Of a DNA stretch of 64,000 nucleotides, positions 56,101-59,356 are shown one piece after another. The stretch's first letter is position 1. Each line of letters starts with the position of its first letter. The position numbers were made by a program, and so were the translations under genes. The DNA lies in assembly GCA_004794655.1 (NCBI GenBank), contig SMMW01000015.1, positions 124,001 to 188,000 on the forward strand. The letters run 5' to 3'. The DNA comes from Marisa cornuarietis. Taxonomy: Eukaryota > Mollusca > Gastropoda > Architaenioglossa > Ampullariidae. A model generated the notes under the pieces. That model worked only from the letters and a program-made list of their open reading frames with translations. It was not told the DNA's origin and made no database searches.

Positions 56101-57404
56101 TAATGGGTTTATTGAAATTATTCTACCCACTGCTCTGTTTCCTATTTGCAATTAATCAGAACACACAGGTTTAAGGTTGTCTTTCAACTTTAAGTACGGT
56201 GTTGGGGATGGATTTTTTTCACAACCTAATCTCTTCCTTTGTACACCTTTTTCATCTTCCTTGTTTCATTTTTAGTTGCCTATTCCTTTTCTTTTACTGG
56301 TTTGTTAAAAGCCACACTCAAGGTTTCCTTTCAACCTATTTGTGCTGCTACTCTTTCCGTTACCATAATATTGCTTATGTTGATGGTCCGGCATAAAACA
56401 CTAACAACCAACCAGCCATTGCAATGATATGACACTAAGCAAGAACAACCATTAACTTCTGCATCATATGCAGGGCTTATCAGATATTTGAGAAGACATC
56501 TTCAGTGAGACATAAATTCCCAAAATAACTTTAACATCTCTCTTTTTGAGCCCCAGCATGGCTGACAATCCATCCCTAATCCAAGAGAACCACATAATCT
56601 GAAACAAACTCAACCACTCTGAGGAACCTTGCATGTTTTTCTTCATTGAGAAGACCTAAAAAAAGTTACAGGAGGAATGACAAGTGCTTCAGCAGGAGCC
56701 ACATTTAAGTTCCTACACAGAGTTGCATACACCATCTTCCTATTGTCTGTAATGGTCCTGAGAGTTGTAAGCAGCAAGGGCTATGTTATACCGCCCCACT
56801 TTTTTCTGAAAGGCTTTATAGGTCAAATTTTCCTCCTACATAAAAGCGCTGGACACTGCTGTCAAACCCTGAATCAAGATGTGTTCCAGCAGGACTATGG
56901 TCCCTTCCACACAGCCAATGCAACCCAGGAGTGGGTCCTGAATGTTTACAATCATAATGGACCCCTAAGGTGTGAACCCCTAATTCTCCTGATTTAAACC
57001 CCCTGGAGTACTATATTTGGAGTCTCACTGAGGGAGACCAAACAGCAGCTCAACTTAACCATCTGATTACCCAGCCACACAATACATGCAGACACTTAAC
57101 CATCTGATTCATGAATGCACTGTATGCTCCTTCACTGTCATCACTTATGACTGATACCTTGAAGTTACAAGTGCAGAGGAAGTATGGTCACTAACCAAAT
57201 ATGTGTCATTTTTGGTAATGTTACACTGGTTACACATGCATCAAGATCTTGTTTAAAAAGTTATAAAGGGACAGATGGATTGTGATCATACATATGGTCT
57301 CTTTTACACAGAAAATTGTAAGCTACCCACCAACAACTCAGCTATCATCAGAGGAACAAGACCTTTTATGGAAATTCCGCTTCTATCTGTCTAAGCAGAA
57401 AGAG
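17560..57404 (+). CDS. PIK3C3: Phosphatidylinositol 3-kinase catalytic subunit type 3 (VPS34), 5' eight coding exons
   Basis: The gene encodes the class III PI3-kinase, which makes PI3P on endosomal and autophagic membranes in complexes with VPS15 and Beclin 1. Joined exons are 17560-17630, 21326-21514, 36350-36493, 39236-39359, 53903-54085, 54774-54845, 55046-55150 and 57312-57404: 981 bases, 327 codons, no stop, every border GT-AG and every phase matched. The product follows animal VPS34 from its start, with [45 protein letters not shown]-like, VPVGG-type, [39 protein letters not shown] and the helical-domain start [23 protein letters not shown]. The C2 domain is complete; most of the helical domain and the kinase domain lie beyond the window, since VPS34 proteins are usually near 890 residues. 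No frameshift was seen, so the gene looks intact. Introns 2 and 4 are about 14.8 and 14.5 kb, swollen by transposons. Confidence 0.95.
17631..18604. other. PIK3C3 intron 1, first part
   Basis: AT-rich intronic sequence; no transposon signature or gene was seen. Confidence 0.6.
18605..20457 (+). mobile_element. hAT-derived nonautonomous element, old copy 1
   Basis: The left end CAGAGGTCATTCTAGGCTGAGGCCTTG and the right end GAGAATAACCTCTT match the young copies at 25829 and 43956. Shared interior blocks include TAATTGTTG-CATTCT, TTTGCACCAGAAAGT and AAAAAGCAGT-AAAATGTG. A poly-A stretch (19111-19133) and other changes disrupt the rest. No clear target duplication remains. Confidence 0.8.
20458..21325. 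other. PIK3C3 intron 1, last part
   Basis: No recognisable gene or mobile element was seen. The branch point and pyrimidine tract for exon 2 lie in the final 40 bases (TTCTTTTTTTAAATTTTGTTCCACAG). Confidence 0.5.
21326..21514 (+). CDS. PIK3C3: PIK3C3 exon 2
   Basis: The acceptor is ttccacag|AGGC and the donor GGAA|gtatgt. It encodes [20 protein letters not shown], then [20 protein letters not shown] and [15 protein letters not shown], the first half of the C2 domain. SDL-V-CQVF and the [13 protein letters not shown] block are highly conserved in VPS34. Confidence 0.95.
21515..22208. other. PIK3C3 intron 2, first part
   Basis: Intronic AT-rich sequence with no identified repeat. Confidence 0.5.
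22209..23367. other. GC-rich unclassified block in intron 2, left half
   Basis: Base composition is clearly richer in GC than the surrounding intron. Short inverted matches are present (ACCACGGGT at about 22214 against ACCCGTGGT at 22308; CACCACT-AGTGGTG at 22853-22873). The block seems to continue at 28303-28440 after the RTE inserted within it. No coding motif was recognised on either strand. An LTR or other foreign repeat is likely, but the family is unknown. Confidence 0.4.
23368..23381. repeat. Target-site duplication of RTE element, left copy
   Basis: CCAGGAGCAGACCA here is repeated exactly at 28289-28302, at the other end of the RTE. Confidence 0.85.
25823..25828. repeat. 6-bp target duplication of hAT derivative copy 2 (left)
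   Basis: CCCATG is repeated at 27509-27514. Joining the flanks with one copy restores the RTE reading [16 protein letters not shown], which fixes the insertion boundaries. Confidence 0.8.
25829..27508 (+). mobile_element. hAT-derived nonautonomous element, young copy 2
   Basis: The terminal inverted repeat is CAGAGGTAATTCTAGG / CCTAGAATTACCTCTG. The interior keeps traces of a KIAA1586/ZMYM-like hAT transposase: an N-terminal zinc-finger region ([13 protein letters not shown] and CKV; about 26380-26460) and the C-terminal dimerisation block ([34 protein letters not shown]; 27005-27125). The catalytic middle is absent, so the copy depends on a transposase from elsewhere. The 3' subterminal part is a run of GGGCCCC-type blocks. 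Confidence 0.85.
28289..28302. repeat. Target-site duplication of RTE element, right copy
   Basis: This 14-base match to 23368-23381 marks the 5' boundary of the minus-strand RTE. Confidence 0.85.
28303..28974. other. Intron 2 sequence, right flank of RTE
   Basis: The first about 140 bp continue the GC-rich block interrupted by the RTE. The rest is AT-rich intron with no recognised element. Confidence 0.45.
28975..29659 (-). mobile_element. L2/CR1-type LINE, 3' fragment
   Basis: Read on the minus strand it carries the end of ORF2 (29656-29205: [52 protein letters not shown] and [23 protein letters not shown]), then a 3' UTR and a (TTA)n tail at about 28975. It is almost identical to 40968-41658 over its whole length, so both come from one recent subfamily. 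5' truncation is at about 29659. Confidence 0.85.
29660..29803. repeat. 144-bp direct repeat, left copy
   Basis: It starts AAAAAATGCTTACTGGAC and ends GAAGATACATGGT. It differs from 30957-31100 at two visible positions. It adjoins the 5' truncation of the L2 fragment. Confidence 0.9.
29880..30600 (+). pseudogene. Rex1-like LINE, RT C-terminal fragment
   Basis: Translation gives [16 protein letters not shown], then [71 protein letters not shown] and a final block ending [10 protein letters not shown]. This order is the C-terminal tail of Rex1-group LINEs. A GGGGGACTTATAAAG-like 3' end is at about 30569-30583. One or two frameshifts are present. The piece lies between the 144-bp repeats. Confidence 0.75.
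30957..31100. repeat. 144-bp direct repeat, right copy
   Basis: Near-perfect partner of 29660-29803, about 1.3 kb downstream in the same orientation. Confidence 0.9.
31120..31444 (-). pseudogene. CR1/L2-type RT N-terminal fragment
   Basis: The minus-strand frame reads [37 protein letters not shown] and [21 protein letters not shown]. It aligns with the RT finger region seen in the L2 copy at 42700-42600, but is more diverged, so it belongs to another subfamily. Confidence 0.65.
31445..31869. other. Intron 2, unassigned
   Basis: No clear signal was seen. Weak LINE-like sequence may extend into it from the right. Confidence 0.35.
31870..34665 (+). pseudogene. RTE-type LINE relic with internal gap
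   Basis: The end of an endonuclease is recognisable at 31905-32190: [39 protein letters not shown], then [18 protein letters not shown] traces resume at about 32935 with [16 protein letters not shown], ending in the [16 protein letters not shown] palm region (34140-34190), a cryptic YLG-like block (34310) and [17 protein letters not shown] (34425-34470). Between 32190 and 32930 is non-homologous DNA that includes a 55-bp L2-type tail fragment (about 32452-32505). Many stops and frameshifts mark it as old. A run of 16 C lies at 34084-34099. Confidence 0.7.
34671..34950 (+). mobile_element. Candidate hAT nonautonomous element, left end only
   Basis: CAGCGTTTCTCAACCTTTTA, followed by TGATGCCCCCTCAGATG and CGCCCCCCCTTAG, looks like the left end of hAT elements that begin CAG-GTTTCTCAACC. 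A right end was not found, so the extent is a guess. Confidence 0.3.
35071..35450 (-). mobile_element. CR1-type LINE, 3' fragment with (GAT)n
   Basis: The minus-strand frame 35448-35254 reads [40 protein letters not shown] and [11 protein letters not shown], the usual C-terminus of CR1/L2-type ORF2. A 3' UTR follows, with ATGGATACCTGCACATTATA, then a (GAT)n tract at 35071-35115 at its end. Confidence 0.75.
35451..36349. other. Intron 2, last part
   Basis: No element was recognised. The pyrimidine-rich stretch TTTTTTTCTTTTGTTTTTGTC immediately precedes the exon 3 acceptor. Confidence 0.5.
36350..36493 (+). CDS. PIK3C3: PIK3C3 exon 3
   Basis: The acceptor is gtcatcag|CTGG and the donor ATGG|gtaatt. 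The codon split with exon 2 gives Asn, then [39 protein letters not shown] and NISLFGKHG. These are core strands of the C2 domain; the WNEWL and VGGT-SLFGK motifs are conserved. Confidence 0.96.
36494..37297. other. Intron 3, first part
   Basis: AT-rich intronic sequence without a recognised element. Confidence 0.5.
37298..37591. mobile_element. Fold-back (palindromic) MITE, copy A
   Basis: The ends GGCTGTGTTTGTGAAGCGAA and TTCTTGCTTCATAACTACAGC are inverted partners, and inner blocks pair further (TTGCTCGGGGACAATGTGGGG against CCCAGCTTGCCCTAGGGAA). The arms together span most of the element, leaving a short centre. No coding capacity is present. A related copy follows at 37751. Confidence 0.6.
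37751..37979. mobile_element. Fold-back MITE, copy B (left arm shortened)
   Basis: It shares GGGGAACTCAAGGA, GTTTCC, CATAGGGTCTGG-like and TTCATAACTACAGC with copy A in the same order. Its own arms pair: GGGGAACTCAAGGACAAG and GTTTTGTTTCC on the left against GGAAACAAGACG and TCTCGAGTTCCCC on the right. The outermost part of the left arm present in copy A is missing. Confidence 0.6.
38295..38389. repeat. 95-bp imperfect hairpin element
   Basis: ATTACATCACACCATGACGC at the left is inverted at the right as GCATCGTGGTGTGATGTAAT with two differences. The loop is about 55 bp. It may be a tiny MITE or a remnant. Confidence 0.5.
38450..38697. mobile_element. piggyBac-type MITE with TTAA target duplication
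   Basis: TTAA (38446-38449) and TTAA (38698-38701) flank a 248-bp unit that starts CCCGCTGACTCCG and ends GGTCTAAGCGGG. CCC...GGG ends with a TTAA duplication are the hallmark of piggyBac-like elements. The interior is non-coding and has further short inverted pairs around ACGATCGTG. Confidence 0.75.
39236..39359 (+). CDS. PIK3C3: PIK3C3 exon 4
   Basis: The acceptor is acttgcag|CACA and the donor CAAAG|gtataa. The exon finishes a Gly codon, then reads [20 protein letters not shown], a linker with STTPGQT, and [15 protein letters not shown] is a VPS34 signature. The phase at the 3' end is 0. Confidence 0.95.
39360..39599. other. Intron 4, first part
   Basis: Short intronic stretch before the old hAT copy; nothing recognised. 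Confidence 0.5.
39600..40967 (+). mobile_element. hAT-derived nonautonomous element, old copy 3 (right end cut)
   Basis: CAGATGTTATTCTAAG at the left is a mutated version of the family terminus. Interior blocks follow the young copies: ATAATTGTTGGCAT, CTGGCTTGAAACC, TTGCACCAGGAA and TTAATTTTTCGTTAATGG. Near 40918-40967 AAATCAGTGAAAAC and GAGTGAGCCCCTCATT correspond to the 3' region, but the terminus is lost where the L2 LINE tail begins. An L2 fragment interrupts it at about 40265-40645, and a short LINE-tail stretch ((AAT)n, TTTATATAGCACTTTATC) lies at 40748-40870. Confidence 0.75.
40265..40645 (-). mobile_element. L2/CR1-type ORF2 internal fragment
   Basis: The minus-strand sequence encodes [51 protein letters not shown], then [20 protein letters not shown] and [15 protein letters not shown]. 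The same order is at 41780-41440. Both ends are truncated, unusual for a simple reverse-transcribed insertion, so a later deletion or another copying route is likely. Confidence 0.8.
40968..42788 (-). mobile_element. L2/CR1-type LINE, 5' truncated
   Basis: It ends at 40968 with a (TTA)n tail next to the old hAT copy and begins near 42788 in the RT finger region. The endonuclease is missing. The 3' half is almost identical to 28975-29659. Confidence 0.9.
41205..42758 (-). pseudogene. L2/CR1-type ORF2: reverse transcriptase, broken
   Basis: The first frame (42758-41988) carries [112 protein letters not shown] and [11 protein letters not shown], the RT palm of the CR1/L2 group. Near 42000 a frameshift leads to the frame with [16 protein letters not shown] and [20 protein letters not shown] (41958-41563), and a further shift near 41600 to the C-terminal [19 protein letters not shown] to [12 protein letters not shown]. 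Two frameshifts make it inactive. It is the best-preserved L2-type copy in the window. Confidence 0.9.
42800..43949 (+). pseudogene. RTE-type LINE relic, first part
   Basis: Traces in order are [40 protein letters not shown] with [18 protein letters not shown] (42980-43105), [36 protein letters not shown] (43215-43340), the [13 protein letters not shown] block (43395), [18 protein letters not shown] (43553-43605) and [20 protein letters not shown], where N replaces the first residues of the ADD palm box (43680-43740). It continues past the hAT insertion at 45486-45665. The frame changes repeatedly. Confidence 0.75.
43950..43955. repeat. 6-bp target duplication of hAT derivative copy 4 (left)
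   Basis: TGATAG here pairs with TGATAA at 45486-45491 (one mismatch). Joining the flanks restores the RTE sequence [10 protein letters not shown]. Confidence 0.65.
43956..45485 (+). mobile_element. hAT-derived nonautonomous element, young copy 4
   Basis: The termini are CAGAGGTAATTCTAGG and CCTAGAATTACCTCTG, as in copy 2. It is about 1.53 kb, slightly shorter than copy 2 because part of the 5' interior is missing after CATTTGGG (about 44261). Remnants of the transposase ends are shared: [15 protein letters not shown] sequence near 44370 and [20 protein letters not shown] near 45050. Apart from the deletion the two copies agree closely. Confidence 0.88.
45486..45665 (+). pseudogene. RTE-type LINE relic, second part
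   Basis: It continues the LINE cut by hAT copy 4: [20 protein letters not shown], then [20 protein letters not shown]. This is the C-terminal block that follows the RT palm in RTE elements. Confidence 0.75.
45666..46439. other. Intron 4, unassigned
   Basis: No clear element. A T run followed by a G run occurs at 46131-46151. Confidence 0.4.
46440..47420 (-). pseudogene. Decayed RTE-like LINE (end of endonuclease to RT start)
   Basis: On the minus strand, broken frames give [20 protein letters not shown] with KQIQALL (47170-47050), a [20 protein letters not shown] and [10 protein letters not shown] block (about 47005-46915), [15 protein letters not shown] (about 46840), the [15 protein letters not shown] block (about 46670) and LKDAIIV/CDNHRG-like traces (about 46565-46480). 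This order is that of a widespread mollusc LINE whose ORF has a CDNHRGISLL box. It is heavily mutated and 3' truncated. Confidence 0.55.
47421..48539. other. Intron 4, unassigned AT-rich sequence
   Basis: A short (CAT)n run is at 47764-47784. No gene or recognised mobile element was found. Confidence 0.45.
48540..48554. repeat. 15-bp target duplication of Nimb-type LINE 1 (left)
   Basis: TATTTCTTTCGAAAG is repeated without mismatch at 52078-52092. Confidence 0.9.
48555..52077 (+). mobile_element. Nimb/I-type LINE, copy 1
   Basis: The 3.5-kb element is set between perfect 15-bp target duplications. It begins with a GC-rich leader (CCCCCATGGGCCCGGCTTCT, then GGGATCCTGGAGGTTGAGGT), followed by ORF2 from the linker before the RT onward. 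The endonuclease and ORF1 are missing, so the leader seems joined to the RT region by an internal deletion. The 3' end is GCCGTGATATAGCCCTAGTT, GCTGACACGGGGTTAAACAC and short AAAC repeats. It lies in sense in PIK3C3 intron 4. Confidence 0.9.
49143..51860 (+). pseudogene. Nimb-type ORF2: RT, RNase H and C-terminal zinc motif, broken
   Basis: RT blocks are [111 protein letters not shown] and LYVDDF (50154-50168), with the catalytic DD. RNase H starts FTDGSKV at about 51046, with [12 protein letters not shown] and ISDSLSAL following. [21 protein letters not shown] motif (about 51678-51738) is the C-terminal zinc-binding CCHC. Defects: a one-base deletion near 49889, TGA at 50581 where copy 2 has CGA, TGA at 51331 shared with copy 2, and TGA near 51394 where copy 2 has CGA. 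The C-terminal RNase H puts it in the I/Nimb group. Confidence 0.9.
52078..52092. repeat. 15-bp target duplication of Nimb-type LINE 1 (right)
   Basis: Exact partner of 48540-48554, directly after the AAAC-rich tail. Confidence 0.9.
52093..52272. other. Short intron 4 spacer between two LINEs
   Basis: Unassigned sequence. Its last eight bases, GCTACCAT (52265-52272), form the probable left target duplication of the next element. Confidence 0.5.
52273..53760 (-). mobile_element. RTE-clade LINE, 5' truncated
   Basis: The 3' end has a (GAT)n-type tail (CATCATCATCATCATCATTCC on +). GCTACCAT occurs at 52265-52272 and 53761-53768 as a probable 8-bp target duplication. It starts within the RT finger region. 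It is related to, but distinct from, the RTE at 23382-28288. Confidence 0.85.
52571..53760 (-). pseudogene. RTE reverse transcriptase fragment, mostly open
   Basis: It begins [20 protein letters not shown], passes [15 protein letters not shown] with a frameshift near 53560, then [95 protein letters not shown] (palm) and [18 protein letters not shown], and ends after [18 protein letters not shown] frame of 332 codons remains open, so the insertion is fairly recent. The endonuclease is absent. Confidence 0.9.
53769..53902. other. Intron 4, last 134 bp before exon 5
   Basis: All splicing signals for the exon 5 acceptor must lie here or in the RTE. A T-rich stretch, ATGTTTATATTGCAG, precedes the exon. 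Confidence 0.6.
53903..54085 (+). CDS. PIK3C3: PIK3C3 exon 5
   Basis: The acceptor is atattgcag|TTAA and the donor AAAAG|gtaagt. It is 61 codons: [40 protein letters not shown] and MIEF with YFEK at the end. The exon begins only about 140 bp after a truncated RTE insertion in intron 4. The segment after MIEF ([13 protein letters not shown]) differs from the vertebrate sequence, a variable loop of the C2 domain. Confidence 0.96.
54086..54773. other. Intron 5
   Basis: 688 bp, AT-rich, no recognised element. Confidence 0.7.
54774..54845 (+). CDS. PIK3C3: PIK3C3 exon 6
   Basis: The acceptor is tatggcag|GATG and the donor TATTG|gtaagg. Its 24 codons read [20 protein letters not shown] and EMLL. 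DGD and the I/V-PD-EM ending match VPS34; the middle is variable between species. Confidence 0.9.
55046..55150 (+). CDS. PIK3C3: PIK3C3 exon 7
   Basis: The acceptor is tgctccag|GAAA and the donor TGAAG|gtaatg. Its 35 codons read [35 protein letters not shown]. This is the conserved link between the C2 and helical domains. Intron 6 before it is only 200 bp. Confidence 0.95.
55151..55509. other. Intron 7, first part
   Basis: No element recognised. Confidence 0.5.
55510..56410 (+). mobile_element. Old Nimb/I-type LINE fragment (RNase H to 3' end)
   Basis: It is a diverged copy of the 3' part of the Nimb LINEs. Shared blocks are CACCAGTCTTCAGAGCAGAAC, CACTGTCCATGCAGCACTTCT, AAGGACATTGTTTTTATCTGG, GAGCAGACCAGGCTAATAAGG and a [13 protein letters not shown] zinc motif. 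The end (about 56354-56410) is ATAATATTGCTTATGTTGAT, GGTCCGGCATAAAACACTAAC, comparable with the tails of the young Nimb copies and the SINE. Confidence 0.75.
56411..56667. other. Intron 7, short spacer
   Basis: No recognised element; the left end of the mariner relic may lie here. Confidence 0.4.
56668..57180 (+). pseudogene. Mariner-family transposase relic
   Basis: The frame reads [20 protein letters not shown], then [20 protein letters not shown] with the second catalytic Asp at 56893-56895, WVLNVYN, and after a frameshift [14 protein letters not shown] with the third Asp at 56991-56993. FQQD-APSHTA and SPDLNPLDY-W boxes are those of mariner transposases. The N-terminal DNA-binding half is not recognisable. 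It ends about 130 bp before exon 8. Confidence 0.8.
57312..57404 (+). CDS. PIK3C3: PIK3C3 exon 8 (last in window)
   Basis: The acceptor is tttacacag|AAAA and the donor AAGAG|gtgagt. Its 31 codons read [20 protein letters not shown] and [11 protein letters not shown], the start of the PIK helical domain. The next exon (expected to begin with an ALTKFL-like sequence) was not found up to 64000. Confidence 0.95.
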
Positions 57405-58399
57405 GTGAGTTTTGTTTTAATGTGGTTTTTATGAGTGGGTGACTAGTTTTTATATGTACATGTGCACACATGTGTTGTATATAGCAGATGGATATAGGAT
57501 GTGTACATACTTCTGTTATGATTTGTGAGGGGGATACAGAGGAATAGTTTGTGTGGAAATGAATGTCAAATAGTGCACGTCAGTTGATGTCCTGCAGATT
57601 ACAAGTGCTATTCCACTTTATCATCATCATCATCATAATATATTGCAGCCTGATTGATGCAGGTTTTAGTGGATGGGAAAAATCTACTAATGTTAACATG
57701 TTTTTCATGTTGTCATGTTAAAAATTGCTTGAAAACAGTTTAGCTTGGTTACTGTCTCAGAATCTATATGGGCAGCACAAATGCACAAGTGGCTTGGCCA
57801 CATTTTCTGACCTCACCTCTTTTGTATGAGCTTGAATTGTAGATTGTAGAATGTAGATTTTGTCAAATATTACCTTATTCACCATGTTGCTTTGACAGCA
57901 GATTGAATTTGTATCTGCTGGACCATTCTAAGAGTGCTAGCAATGACTTGGAGTTTAAAAGTCATCTTCTATGACATATCATGAACTTGACTGGTGGCTG
58001 TTGGAAGACTTAAACTAATTCTCTTTTGGGCATATGTGGCCTACTGTCTACACTGCTTTCTACATTGTACCTCTTTCACAAATATGTGCGACCAGCACTT
58101 CCTGAATCATTTTCAAATATGATTTTACCCCTTAGACCACGAAGAAAGTGACTTTGACAGGAAGTTTCCAAAATTATCAGTCACAATCCTCCTTTCACTG
58201 CAAAAAGTGGCATGAAGCAAGACTACATGTGCCAAGCACTTTAGAGCTAAGGAGGCTTTTGAGCATTCAAGTCAAAACGTGTGGACAGTTGATCGAAGTG
58301 AACAATATTGGAGACAGCATTTCAATCAGTCAGTCAGTTGTCCCTTGACCAGCACCTTTTGTTGGAGGATTTGTACAGATTGTACTTGGTAGTGAACCT
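57405..58399. other. Intron 8, first part
   Basis: A short (ATC)n run at 57620-57635 is present. No gene or recognised transposon was seen; no further PIK3C3 exon was found. Confidence 0.5.
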
Positions 58400-58731
58400 T
58401 ATCTTATGGCTATGCCAGATGCTGTCTAGCTTCGCCATTGCAGCTGTTGCTGTTACTTGGGTAGCTGATAAGGCTTATTGTTCTGTAGTTCTGGCACTGT
58501 TTGCTGTTTCCTTTTTTTGAGGAGGGGTATGACTGGTGACTGGGTCCATTCTTTGGGCCATTCTTTGAGTGTCCAGACTCAATTGGCACAGAACAGCAAG
58601 GACCTTTGTAATTTTTTCCCCACCCTGTTTGAGCAGCTCAGCTGGCACATTATCAACATCTGGCGACTTTCCTCCCTTCAGACTGCATATAGCACTTTTG
58701 ACCTCTTCCCGTAGGACTGGTAGGTCTGCAG
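58400..58731 (-). pseudogene. RTE-type LINE fragment (RT start)
   Basis: The minus strand encodes TTAADLPVLREEVKSAICSL, KGGKSPDVDNVPAELLKQGG, EKITKVLAVLCQLS, then after a shift [18 protein letters not shown]. These are the first RT blocks of RTE elements. It ends abruptly at the hAT terminus at 58732. Confidence 0.8.
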
Positions 58732-59342
58732 CAGTGGTTCTTAACCTTGTTTGAGGTACCGAACCCACCAGTTTCATATGCACATTCAGCGAACCCTTCT
58801 TTAGTGATAAATCAAATAAGATTTTTTTCCAAATTCAAGACATAGGTATATGTTTTTTTACTGGTACACAAAATGAACCGTGCATGAACATCATCTTGAT
58901 CAAAGAACAAAACCAACACAGTGCATGAACTCACAACAAATTACATACCTGCAAATCAGTGTGACTTCTGCTGTTGTTTATGAGAGACCAGTTCAGATAT
59001 GCGTGGCTTCACCTTGGCAAGTTGTCACGTGCACTCTACAGTGACTTTCAGACGAGATCATAACACAACAACAGTTAAATTTAAAGATAAATATAATTGT
59101 AAAGAAGAAATAATAATTAACTAAAACAAAAATCTAAATTCAAAGTAAACAGCCAAACCCAGTTCCCTTTCCAGTCCAGAATTTAATGTTCATTTATAGT
59201 TCCATCTACAGTCAAATCCAATGTTCCTTCACTCCTGAAGGTGCAATTCTCCACAAAACCAGTCTCTCCAGAAGAAATCACAACACAAAGCACACACCAC
59301 AGTCTTTGGTCCTGGCGCTGTCCTTTCCGAATTTAGGTACTT

Positions 59343-59356
59343 CCCAATCCTAACTG
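59343..59356. repeat. 14-bp target duplication of Nimb-type LINE 2 (left)
   Basis: CCCAATCCTAACTG pairs with CCCAATCCTGACTG at 62191-62204, one mismatch. Confidence 0.85.
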
